DNA from: Mycobacterium sp. BK086
GTDB taxonomy: Bacteria; Actinomycetota; Actinomycetes; Mycobacteriales; Mycobacteriaceae
Direction of reading: 5' to 3'
Length of the DNA stretch: 64,000 nucleotides
Assembly (NCBI GenBank): GCA_004362315.1
Contig: SNWL01000008.1
Coordinates: 434,001 to 498,000, forward strand
Part shown: one piece after another, positions 53,715-61,785 of the stretch
Layout: the number at the start of each line of letters is the position of its first letter
Position numbering within the stretch: position 1 is the first letter of the stretch
Notes under the pieces: generated by a model
Told to the model about the DNA's origin: nothing
The model's database searches: none
The model's input: only the letters and a program-made list of their open reading frames with translations
Made by a program: the position numbers and the translations under genes

Positions 53715-54653
53715 CTAGACCGCCTCGGTGAGGGCCCCGGCCAGCGCGGCGCGGCCCGCGGCGATGATCGATCGCAACTCGGCGACGTCGGTGCCGCTGG
53801 GCATGATCAACGGTGCGCGCACCGGCCCGGCCGGGATGCCTGCCATGGCCACGCCCGCCTTGACCAGCGATACGGCGTATCCGGGCACGGTGTCGCGCAG
53901 TCGGACCAACGGATGGAAGAAGTCCCGCAACAGCGCGTCGACGAGTGCGTCGTTGCCGCTCTCCAGTGCGTCGTAGAAGGCCAGTGCCACATCGGGTGCG
54001 AAGGCGAAGGCGGCCGACGAATACAGCGGCACTCCGATCGCCCGGTACGCCTGCTGGGTGGTCTCGGCGGTCGGCAGGCCGTTGAAGAACAGGAAGGGCT
54101 TGCCGGTGGGGGCCAGTGCGTCGGTCACCGCCCGCACGATGCGCGCGACGCGGTCCAGGTCACCTGTGCCGTCCTTGAAGCCGACCACATTCGGGATCTG
54201 GGCGACGGTCACTGCGGATGCCTCGGTGTATCGGGCGTTGGTGCGGTTGTAGACGATCACCGGCAGATCGGTGGCCGACGCGACCTCGGCGGTGTAGGCG
54301 ATCAGCCCCTCCTGCGGCATCTCGACGAGGTACGGCGGCAGCAGCAGCAGTCCGTCGGCGCCGGCGTCCTTGGCGGCCTTGGCGAACAGCTTGGCCTGGG
54401 CGACGGAGCCGCCCGCACCGGCGTAGACCGGGACACGGCCGGCGACCGATTCGACGGCGGTGCGGACGATCGCGGCGAACTCCTGCGGTTCGAGAGCGTG
54501 GAATTCGCCTGTGCCGCAGGCGATGAACACACCGCCCGCACCGGCGTCGACGCCGGCGGCGACGTGCCGTGCCAGTGCGGCGAGGTCTGGCTCACCGTGT
54601 TGGGTGAAGGGGGTGACGGGGAAGAACAGAACTCCACCGAACGTGGGGTGCAT
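53715..54653 (-). CDS. kdgD: 5-dehydro-4-deoxyglucarate dehydratase
   Basis: The 312-residue protein is a class I aldolase-type (DHDPS/NAL family) decarboxylating dehydratase. It converts 5-dehydro-4-deoxy-D-glucarate to 2,5-dioxovalerate with loss of CO2 and water. GGVLFFPVTPFTQHGEPD at the N-terminus, the CGTGEFHAL pyruvate-binding motif and the Schiff-base Lys in VVGFKDGTGD (about residue 160) are all KdgD hallmarks, as is VIVYNRTNA. It sits between the dehydratase and the aldehyde dehydrogenase, in pathway order. Confidence 0.92.
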   Translation of the reverse strand: MHPTFGGVLFFPVTPFTQHGEPDLAALARHVAAGVDAGAGGVFIACGTGEFHALEPQEFAAIVRTAVESVAGRVPVYAGAGGSVAQAKLFAKAAKDAGADGLLLLPPYLVEMPQEGLIAYTAEVASATDLPVIVYNRTNARYTEASAVTVAQIPNVVGFKDGTGDLDRVARIVRAVTDALAPTGKPFLFFNGLPTAETTQQAYRAIGVPLYSSAAFAFAPDVALAFYDALESGNDALVDALLRDFFHPLVRLRDTVPGYAVSLVKAGVAMAGIPAGPVRAPLIMPSGTDVAELRSIIAAGRAALAGALTEAV

Positions 54654-54683
54654 GGCGAATGGCTCCTTGGTGAGTGGGATGGG

Positions 54684-56282
54684 TCAGTTCTGCTGAAGCC
54701 GGCCGTCGATACGCCGCCACAGGTGGTCAGGGTTGCCGTCGGCGATTGCGCTGGGCAGCAACGATTTCGGTACGTCCTGATAGCAGACGGGCCGCAGGAA
54801 TCGTTCGATCGCGCGTGAGCCGACCGACGTGCTGCGCGAATCCGAGGTCGCGGGGTACGGGCCACCGTGGACCATGGCGTGGCCGACCTCGACGCCGGTG
54901 GGCCATCCGTTGAACAGGATGCGTCCGGCCTTGAGCTCGAGCAGTGGGATCAGGTCGCGTGCGTCGTCGTAGTCGGACGGCTCGGCGTGCACCGTCGCGG
55001 TGAGCTGGCCCTCGATGTTCTCGGCCACGGCGCGCATCTCGGCGGCGTCCCGGCACCGGATCACGAGGCTGGCCGCCCCGAACACCTCGGCCTGCAGCGT
55101 CTCCGACGCGAGCAGGCTGCGAGCGTCGGTGGTGAACAGTGCTGCCTGGCAGCTGGTTTGGCTGTCGCTACCCTGACCGGAACCCACGAGTTCGGCCTCG
55201 CCGGTCAGTGCAGCGACGCCGTTCGCATAGCTCTGGGCGATACCAGGGGTGAGCATCGGAGCGGCCGGGCTGTCCGCCAGTGCATCGCGAGCTGCCGCGA
55301 GGAATGCGTCCAGTCCGTTCCCGTCGACGGCGATGACGAGGCCCGGGTTCGTGCACAACTGCCCGGATCCGGTCGTCAGCGATGTGACGAAGGCGCGGCC
55401 GAGATCCGCCGCGCGGTGCGTCAGCGCTCCGTCGAGCAGGAACACCGGATTGATGGAACTCATTTCGGCATAGACCGGGATCGGCTCGGGCCGTCCGGCC
55501 GCGGCCTCGACCAAAGCCAGACCGCCGGAACGTGATCCGGTGAATCCGACGGCTTTGATGCGGGGGTCGGTGACCAGTGCGATCCCGAGGTCCGGGCCGG
55601 ATCCGAAGAGCAGCGAGAAGGTTCCGGCCGGCAATCCCGCCGCGGCGACGGCGTCGGTGATGGCGCGACCGACGAGTTCCGAGGTGCCCGGATGCGCGTC
55701 GTGGGCCTTGACGATGACGGGGCATCCGGCGGCCAGCGCCGAGGCGGTGTCGCCGCCGGCGACGGAGAAGGCCAGCGGGAAATTACTGGCCGCGAACACC
55801 GCGACGGGGCCGAGCGGGATAGCGCGCTGCCGAAGATCGGGCCGGGGCAACGGGGTCCGGTCGGGGAGCGCGGGATCGATGCGGGCGCCGTTCCAGCTGC
55901 CTTCGCGCAGCAGCGCGGCGAACAGTCGCAGCTGACCCGTGGTTCGGGCGACCTCCCCGGTGATGCGGGCCTGGGGGAGTCCGGTCTCGGCCATGGCGCG
56001 AGCGATGATGTCGTCGCGGATCAGTTCGATATTGCCGGCGATGGTGTCGAGGAACTGCGCCCGCTGTTCGGCGGTCGTCGCGCGATAGGCGGCGAAGGCC
56101 GCGAGTGCGGCGGCGCACGCGGCGTTGACGTGCGAGCGGTCACCGTGGCGGTAGGTGGGCTGCAGCGGTTGTCCGGCGCTCGGGTCGAAGGCGGTGATCT
56201 GCGTGCCGGTGCCGTGCACCGGGTCGCCGGCGATCAGCATCTGTCCCGTCAGCGCGACGGTCTGCGGCATGGTTGCTGTCAT
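54684..56282 (-). CDS. 2-oxoglutarate semialdehyde (2,5-dioxovalerate) dehydrogenase
   Basis: This 532-residue aldehyde dehydrogenase oxidises 2,5-dioxovalerate to 2-oxoglutarate, feeding the TCA cycle. The catalytic Cys lies in GSGQLCTNPG (about residue 310) and the general base Glu in VYAEMSSINPVF (~271). The cofactor motif FTGSRSGG and the N-terminal ASNFPLAFSVAGGDTASALAAGCPVIVKAH are typical of the KGSADH type III subgroup (about 520-530 residues). The start at MTATMPQTV is 71 bp downstream of the MFS gene, so the two may share a promoter. KdgD follows 30 bp downstream. Confidence 0.92.
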   Translation of the reverse strand: MTATMPQTVALTGQMLIAGDPVHGTGTQITAFDPSAGQPLQPTYRHGDRSHVNAACAAALAAFAAYRATTAEQRAQFLDTIAGNIELIRDDIIARAMAETGLPQARITGEVARTTGQLRLFAALLREGSWNGARIDPALPDRTPLPRPDLRQRAIPLGPVAVFAASNFPLAFSVAGGDTASALAAGCPVIVKAHDAHPGTSELVGRAITDAVAAAGLPAGTFSLLFGSGPDLGIALVTDPRIKAVGFTGSRSGGLALVEAAAGRPEPIPVYAEMSSINPVFLLDGALTHRAADLGRAFVTSLTTGSGQLCTNPGLVIAVDGNGLDAFLAAARDALADSPAAPMLTPGIAQSYANGVAALTGEAELVGSGQGSDSQTSCQAALFTTDARSLLASETLQAEVFGAASLVIRCRDAAEMRAVAENIEGQLTATVHAEPSDYDDARDLIPLLELKAGRILFNGWPTGVEVGHAMVHGGPYPATSDSRSTSVGSRAIERFLRPVCYQDVPKSLLPSAIADGNPDHLWRRIDGRLQQN

Positions 56283-56353
56283 GGTTTCCTCGGCGATTGT
56301 CGGGTGGTCTACAGCAACCGTAGGAAACTAGATCCATGCTTGTCCAAGTCCAA

Positions 56354-57691
56354 TTAGGACACTAATGATGCAGTACTTGGATTAATGCCGGCCTCGCGTA
56401 GCTGGCGGACCATGCCTCGTCCCGCCGTCTCTCTGAGCAGCAGGACGCTGACCAGACTCACCACCGCGAACCCGGTCATCATCGCGGTGACCGCCCCGGT
56501 GCCGTAGGAGGACACCAGCATCGGCGAGAGCACCGGCGGCAGCGCGCCACCGAGAATGCCCCCGATGTTGTACGAGAAGCCGGCGCCGCTGTAGCGGTAG
56601 CGGGTCGCGAAGGTCTCCGGGATGAAGGCGGCCAGCGGCCCCATCATGATTCCGATGATGGCGTAGGTGCCGATGATCGCGAGGCCGTAGCGGACCGGAT
56701 CACCGGATTGGATCATCGGGAACAGGATCAGTGTCCATGGCAGGGCCAGCGCGCCGCCGACGGCCAGGATGCGACGGCGGCCATAGGTGTCACTGAGCAT
56801 TGCCGACGCGGCGACGAAGACCAGCGAGCACAGGCCGCCGGCCACGCCGACGAGCAGGATCAGATCCTCGTCGTAATGCAGGTGTGTGGCAGCGTAATTC
56901 GGGAAGTAGGTGCCCACCTGGAACGCCAGCATGAACAAGCCCATGACCGCGCCGGCCGCCAACACCATCTCGCGGCCCTGATGCCGCATTGCCTGGGCGA
57001 TCGGGACACCGGCGGGCCCGTCGGCGGCCGATTCGGCGAACACCGAGCTCTCCTCGACGTGTAGCCGGATGTACATCGCGACGGCCAGCAGGACGGCGCT
57101 CAGCAGGAACGGGATGCGCCAACCCCATTGGAAGAACGCCGATTCCGCCTCGCCGAAGGCTCCGTGCACCCCGAGGAACACCAGATTCCCGAGGACCAGC
57201 GCGGTGCCGAGGCCCAGCTGGGTGAACATGCAGAAGTAGCCACGCCGTCCCTGCGGTGCCTGCTCGGCACTCATCAGCGCGGCGCCGGCCCACTCGCCGC
57301 CCACGGCGAAGCCTTGCAGCAGACGCATGCTGATGAGCAGCAGCGGTGCGGCGATGCCGATGGTGTCGGTACTCGGGATCAGGCCGACGCCGATGCTGCA
57401 CGCGCCCATGATCACCAGCGTGAACACCAGGACGTTCTTGCGCCCGATGCGATCGCCGAAGTGGCCGAACACCGCGGCCCCGAGCGGTCGCGACAGGAAG
57501 GCTGCCGCGAAGGTGCCCAACGAGGCGATCGTGGCCATCAGCGGGCTCAGGTGCGGGAAGAAGACGATCGGGAACACCAGCGCGGCGGCGGTGCCGTAGA
57601 TGAAGAAGTCGTAGTACTCGATCGCCGAGCCGACGTAGCTGGCGAGTGCGACGCGGCCTGCGCGGGCGCGGCCTGCCTGGAGTGTTTCCAT
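56354..57691 (-). CDS. MFS permease, metabolite:H+ symporter (MHS) type
   Basis: The 445-residue protein has 12 predicted helices. ASYVGSAIEYYDFFIYGTAAALVF at the N-terminus and GHFGDRIGRKNVLV in loop 2-3 are hallmarks of the MHS family (ShiA, ProP, KgtP, CitA), which import carboxylates with protons. The C-terminal half has the second GRRRILAVGG loop. It heads the KGSADH-KdgD-dehydratase operon and likely imports glucarate, galactarate or another sugar acid. The upstream gap contains CCACC-n7-GGTGG (57705-57721), a possible regulator site. Confidence 0.88.
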   Translation of the reverse strand: METLQAGRARAGRVALASYVGSAIEYYDFFIYGTAAALVFPIVFFPHLSPLMATIASLGTFAAAFLSRPLGAAVFGHFGDRIGRKNVLVFTLVIMGACSIGVGLIPSTDTIGIAAPLLLISMRLLQGFAVGGEWAGAALMSAEQAPQGRRGYFCMFTQLGLGTALVLGNLVFLGVHGAFGEAESAFFQWGWRIPFLLSAVLLAVAMYIRLHVEESSVFAESAADGPAGVPIAQAMRHQGREMVLAAGAVMGLFMLAFQVGTYFPNYAATHLHYDEDLILLVGVAGGLCSLVFVAASAMLSDTYGRRRILAVGGALALPWTLILFPMIQSGDPVRYGLAIIGTYAIIGIMMGPLAAFIPETFATRYRYSGAGFSYNIGGILGGALPPVLSPMLVSSYGTGAVTAMMTGFAVVSLVSVLLLRETAGRGMVRQLREAGINPSTASLVS

Positions 57692-57704
57692 GCCGCAATC
57701 GTCG

Positions 57705-57721
57705 CCACCTGCAGATGGTGG
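57705..57721. promoter_or_regulatory. Inverted repeat upstream of the MHS permease
   Basis: CCACC and GGTGG are separated by seven bases that contain an inner CTGCAG palindrome. It lies 14 bp from the permease start, so it would sit in the mRNA leader or overlap the promoter. The LysR at 51450 is the natural candidate to act on this operon, but the element is not a standard T-N11-A site. Confidence 0.3.
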
Positions 57722-57800
57722 GGGTATCCGCCAGCTAGTTGATCTTTGTGGTTGACACCCGCTGTCCGCCGATCGGTGGGCAGCAGGTGGAATGCCTCGC

Positions 57801-58256
57801 CTAGCCGTCGTGGCCCATCGCCAGTAGCTCGTCGACTGTAGAGGCGTTGCCGGGCACCGAAGCCGCCATCATGATCGTGTGCGCTCGGTGCGGATCTGTG
57901 GCGGCGGGCACGACCAGCAGGACTACCTTCCTGCCGCCGAGTCCCTGAATCTCAACAGTGTTGCTCGGCTGGCGCTGGTAGCCGCCAAGCCGGACGAATC
58001 GTCCGCCGATCGGCATCTTGCCAACCGCCTTCACCCACTCCGTCATCTTGTACAGGACGTAGCTGATGGGGCCGAGGCGAACCGACAACACGGCGAGCAG
58101 GTCTGGCACCTCGGCCTCGAGGTTGTCACTGTGCGGCCACCACGCCCCGTCGACGCGACCTGTCAGGGGGCCTTTTGGCTTCAACCGTAAGCGGGGCGTG
58201 TGTTGCGGTGGCGGCTCTTTCCAACCGACTGCTGGGCGAACTTCTGACTGCGTCAT
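57801..58256 (-). CDS. DUF5994 family protein
   Basis: The ATG at 58256 gives 151 residues; an in-frame start at 58307 adds an Arg-rich stretch. The family pattern PRLRLKPKGPLTGRVDGAWWPHSDNLEAEVP at the N-terminus and GGYQRQPSNTVEIQG in the middle is typical of actinobacterial DUF5994 proteins. No enzyme is known. Many mycobacterial copies lie near sensor or GAF/ANTAR genes, as here, where a GAF-ANTAR gene follows. Confidence 0.72.
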   Translation of the reverse strand: MTQSEVRPAVGWKEPPPQHTPRLRLKPKGPLTGRVDGAWWPHSDNLEAEVPDLLAVLSVRLGPISYVLYKMTEWVKAVGKMPIGGRFVRLGGYQRQPSNTVEIQGLGGRKVVLLVVPAATDPHRAHTIMMAASVPGNASTVDELLAMGHDG

Positions 58257-58452
58257 GCGACGCTCCTGTCTGCGGCCGTGAACCCGGCCAAGCGCGCCGA
58301 CGGGCACCCGATCTGAAGTCGTGTGCGAAATAGCGTCGACACGTTGAGACTACGCGCATTCGCGCTGAAATGTCACGTCGCAGACGGGTATTGGCTGGCG
58401 GGATCGAAAGATGTTTCGCGCCAGCGACTTTCAAGGACAGGTGGAGAGTCGT

Positions 58453-58584
58453 TCAGCGATGCTTGCTGTTCAACACGTTGTCGGTCGGAGCTCCATCGGA
58501 TTTGGCGCGCTTTTCGGCGCGTTTCTCTTTCAGGGACTTGCCGGCCTTCTTCGTCATTGATTGGCGAGGGGATTTGTCTGCCAT
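58453..58584 (-). CDS. Small basic protein (43 residues)
   Basis: From the ATG at 58584 (MADKSPRQSMTKKAGKSL) the protein is Lys/Arg-rich and ends NVLNSKHR. The pattern SPRQSMTKKxGKSLKEKRAEKRAK is repeated in small conserved mycobacterial proteins, so it is likely real despite its size. The highly charged middle could be a coiled helix that binds nucleic acid. The role is unknown. Confidence 0.6.
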   Translation of the reverse strand: MADKSPRQSMTKKAGKSLKEKRAEKRAKSDGAPTDNVLNSKHR

Positions 58585-58698
58585 GAGAGGCCCTTCGATA
58601 AGGGGCCTGTCGATGGTCCCGGTGCCAGTGACTGTACGCGCGGATAGCCAACGGGAAGCGGGCAGTGGCAAAAGTGATGTCAAAGTATAGTTGCGTAA

Positions 58699-59466
58699 AT
58701 GGCGGAGTCAGATCAGGTCGGTGCTGACGACGCGAATCTGCGCGCGGGTATCGGTGATCTGGCGGGTCTGGTCGCGGGCAGTCGGTCTCTGTCCGAATCG
58801 CTCACGGAAATCGCAGGATTCGCCGTGCGGGCGATACCGGGGGCCGACGGTGTCGGGGTGGCGTTGTTTAGGGCCACGCCGGAAGACAAGGTGGAGGCAT
58901 TGTCGGCCAGTGCCCCCGTCATCGAGGAAATCGAGCAGATCCAGTACGTCGTCCTCCGGGAGGGGCCCGCGCTCAGTGCGGTGCTGGAACGCCGGCCGGC
59001 CCTGTCCGATTCGTTGGGCGGTGAACGGCGCTGGCCTCGATTCGGTCCTCGGGTGGGGCGACTCGGTGTACACAGCGTGCTCGCTTTGCCGCTGGAGGTG
59101 GCAGACAGGGTTGTCGGCGCAATCAGTGTGTACGCCCACGGCAAAAGTGCTTTCGATGAGGATGCTGTTGAGCTGGGCACGATGTTCGCCAGGCCGGCCG
59201 CGGTCGCCGTGCACAACGCGCAGGTTCTTGCGCACGCGCAGGTGCTGACCGCGCGCTTGCAGGCTGCGCTTCTGACGAGGCCAGTGATCGATCAGGCGAT
59301 TGGTCTCATCCGTGGGCGTACCGGACGTAGTACCGAGGACGCACTGAGTCATCTGCGGACGATCAGTCAAACCGAGCAACGCAAGCTCGTCGACGTGGCT
59401 CAGGCCCTGATCGATGAATCGGTGCGCCGCGCCCGCGCCCGCGCGTCCACTGGTCCCGGGGTGTAA
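58699..59466 (+). CDS. GAF-ANTAR regulator (4 of 4)
   Basis: The 255-residue protein has a GAF domain (VVLREGPALSAVLERRPAL, GVHSVLALPLEVADRVVGAISVYAHG) with Ala in place of the Cys of the GPC motif, and an ANTAR (VIDQAIGLIRGRTGRSTEDALSHL, QRKLVDVAQALIDESVRRARAR). It closely resembles the 31964 paralogue. It precedes the glycosyltransferase operon by about 115 bp on the same strand and could act on its leader RNA. Confidence 0.85.
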   Translation: MAESDQVGADDANLRAGIGDLAGLVAGSRSLSESLTEIAGFAVRAIPGADGVGVALFRATPEDKVEALSASAPVIEEIEQIQYVVLREGPALSAVLERRPALSDSLGGERRWPRFGPRVGRLGVHSVLALPLEVADRVVGAISVYAHGKSAFDEDAVELGTMFARPAAVAVHNAQVLAHAQVLTARLQAALLTRPVIDQAIGLIRGRTGRSTEDALSHLRTISQTEQRKLVDVAQALIDESVRRARARASTGPGV

Positions 59467-59581
59467 CGTGGGTGAGGTTGGTAACACAGCCAGTCCGGAA
59501 TAAGACAGCCGTCCGCCGCTGAACTTGCCGAGCAATCGCTCATGCCGGACACGTCGGTGACAACCGCTAGGCGGATCACCC

Positions 59582-60766
59582 TTGAATTTCTTGTCCGTAC
59601 TTCCTTCCCTGACGCCCAATGTTGTTCCATATCAGGGTGTTTCCCGCGCGCCGACAATTGCAATCCTCGGTACTTATCCGCCGACACTATGTGGGCTGGC
59701 AACGTTCAGCGCCGCGCTGTCCGAAGGGCTGCGCGTCGACGGTGCTCGTGTCGACGTGGTTCGAGTCGCCGACGGATCGCCGGGTGACGGTGCCGGGGTC
59801 GTCGTCGGAGAGCTGGTCAACGGCTCGCCGACATCGGTGGCGGGCGCCATCGAGATTCTGAATCGATCTGACGTTGTCATCGTGCAACACGAGTACGGCA
59901 TCTACGGCGGGCCCGACGGCGACGAAATTGTCGACATCGTCCGAGGGATACGGGTGCCGTCGATCGTTGTTGCTCACACGGTGCCCAAAGCGCCTACGTC
60001 GCAACAGCGTTGGGTGTTGGAGACGCTTGCGGCAGAGGCTGATCAGGTTGTCGTGATGACCGTTGCCGCGCATGCGCGGCTCAGCCAGGGCTACGATATT
60101 GACCGTCGAAAGGTCACCACGATCCCGCACGGGGCCACCGTGGCAGCCCAGGTCCAGGTGAAGCGTTCGGGCCGCCCCACCGTGTTGACCTGGGGTCTGT
60201 TGGGGCCGGGTAAGGGCATTGAGCGAGTCATCGACGTGATGGCGTCGCTCAGTGAGCTTCCCGGGCGCCCCCGGTACCTGGTTGCCGGCCGCACGCATCC
60301 AAAAGTCCTGGCCACCGACGGAGAGAGCTACCGGGAAGCGCTTCTGGACCGGGCGAAGTCCCTGGGCATTGCAGACTCGGTGAGCTTCGACTCGTCTTAC
60401 CGTGATGGCCCTGCGCTCGCTGCGATGGTGCAGTCAGCCTCGGTGGTGGTCTTGCCGTACGACTCCGCAGACCAGATCACCTCCGGTGTCCTCGTCGACG
60501 CGATCGCCAATGGACGTCCCGTCGTGGCAACCGCCTTCCCGCACGCTGTCGAGCTGCTCGGCGACGGTACCGGGATCGTTGTGTCGCATGATGATACGGA
60601 TGCGCTGAGATCCGCCCTGCACATGGTGCTGACCCAGCCACGCCTTTCCGGGCACATGGCGGCGAGGGCCCGGCTTCTGGCGCCGACGATGGCTTGGCCG
60701 GTAGTCGCCAAGGACTATCTGCTGCTGGCACAACGGCTGTGTGCAAAGAGGTCGGCCCTGGTATGA
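59582..60766 (+). CDS. Family GT4 glycosyltransferase
   Basis: A TTG at 59582 gives 394 residues. The two-domain GT-B fold is visible: GTYPPTLCGLATFSAALSEGL at the N-terminus, VIVQHEYGIYGGPDGDEI as the acceptor-side loop, and LTWGLLGPGKGIERVIDVMASL opening the nucleotide-sugar domain. The GT4 EX7E-type region is near DQITSGVLVDAIANGRPVVAT. It probably transfers a hexose, such as mannose or glucose, from a nucleotide donor. Its stop overlaps the next start by four bases (ATGA). Confidence 0.82.
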   Translation: MNFLSVLPSLTPNVVPYQGVSRAPTIAILGTYPPTLCGLATFSAALSEGLRVDGARVDVVRVADGSPGDGAGVVVGELVNGSPTSVAGAIEILNRSDVVIVQHEYGIYGGPDGDEIVDIVRGIRVPSIVVAHTVPKAPTSQQRWVLETLAAEADQVVVMTVAAHARLSQGYDIDRRKVTTIPHGATVAAQVQVKRSGRPTVLTWGLLGPGKGIERVIDVMASLSELPGRPRYLVAGRTHPKVLATDGESYREALLDRAKSLGIADSVSFDSSYRDGPALAAMVQSASVVVLPYDSADQITSGVLVDAIANGRPVVATAFPHAVELLGDGTGIVVSHDDTDALRSALHMVLTQPRLSGHMAARARLLAPTMAWPVVAKDYLLLAQRLCAKRSALV

Positions 60767-61785
60767 GCGACGAATTACCGATTCCCGTCTTCGAGCATCT
60801 GCTCCGGATGACGGATCACCGTGGAACCTTCGAACACGGATGCCTGGACCAGCCACGGCCCGAGCACGGCTACTGCACCGACGACATGGCCCGGGTGCTC
60901 GTCGTCGCCGCTCGTGAGCCCGACGCGATTGGTGAGGTCAATCGTCTGGCCGGTGTCGCGCTGCGGTTCCTGGGTGACGCGCAGGCCCTCACCGGCGCTT
61001 GCCGGAACCGGATGAACGTCGCGGGAAACTGGATGGACGATCCGAGCCTGGACGACTGCTGGGGCAGATGCTTGTGGGGACTCGGGACCGCGGTGGCACG
61101 CAGCGACGTTGTCTGGGTGCGCAAGTCAGCGCTCATTCAGTTCGAACGGGCCGCGCAGGTGCGCTCGCCATGGCCGCGCGCAATGTCATTCGCGGCGCTG
61201 GGTGCCGCCGAAGTCCTTGCGGCACATCCTGACCATCGCGGTGCCCGCAAACTGATCACCGACTATGCGATTTCCGTACCCACGCCCAACGGTGATCCCG
61301 ATTGGCCGTGGCCCGAGCCCCGGCTTAGTTATGCCAATGCGGTGCTCGCCGAGGCGATCATCGCCACGGGAGTCGCGCTGGAGGCGCCGAAGCTCTGGCA
61401 GCGGGGGCTGGACTTACTGGGCTGGCTTCTGGACCACGAAACCTCAGGCGATCACTTGTCTCCGACCCCGGTCGGGGGAAGGGGGCCGGGTGACACCGGT
61501 CCCGCATTCGACCAGCAGCCGATCGAAGTTTCGAGCCTCGCCGACGCGTGTGCTCGAGCTGCCGCCGTCGACCCCGCCGCGAGATGGGTCGATGGAGTGC
61601 GTATGGCCGCATCCTGGTTCTCCGGCGCTAACGACACCGGCCAGTTGATGTGGGATCCGGAGACCGGCGGCGGTTTTGACGGGTTGCAGGCCGAGGGCGT
61701 CAACCGCAATCAGGGTGCGGAGTCGACACTGGCCGTTATTTCGACATTGCAGCATGCGCGGCGAATATCGTTGCTACAGAGATGA
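60763..61785 (+). CDS. Putative alpha/alpha-barrel glycosidase-like protein
   Basis: The ATG at 60763 overlaps the glycosyltransferase stop and gives 340 residues. It is helical throughout, with aromatic-rich loops (GYCTDDMARVL, MNVAGNWMDDPSLDDCWGRCLWGLG, GDPDWPWPEPRLSYANAV) that recall the (alpha/alpha)6 barrels of six-hairpin glycosidases and related enzymes. No catalytic pair can be named with confidence, so the function is open. Its position between a GT4 and a GH130 enzyme supports a role in glycan handling. Confidence 0.6.
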   Translation: MSDELPIPVFEHLLRMTDHRGTFEHGCLDQPRPEHGYCTDDMARVLVVAAREPDAIGEVNRLAGVALRFLGDAQALTGACRNRMNVAGNWMDDPSLDDCWGRCLWGLGTAVARSDVVWVRKSALIQFERAAQVRSPWPRAMSFAALGAAEVLAAHPDHRGARKLITDYAISVPTPNGDPDWPWPEPRLSYANAVLAEAIIATGVALEAPKLWQRGLDLLGWLLDHETSGDHLSPTPVGGRGPGDTGPAFDQQPIEVSSLADACARAAAVDPAARWVDGVRMAASWFSGANDTGQLMWDPETGGGFDGLQAEGVNRNQGAESTLAVISTLQHARRISLLQR

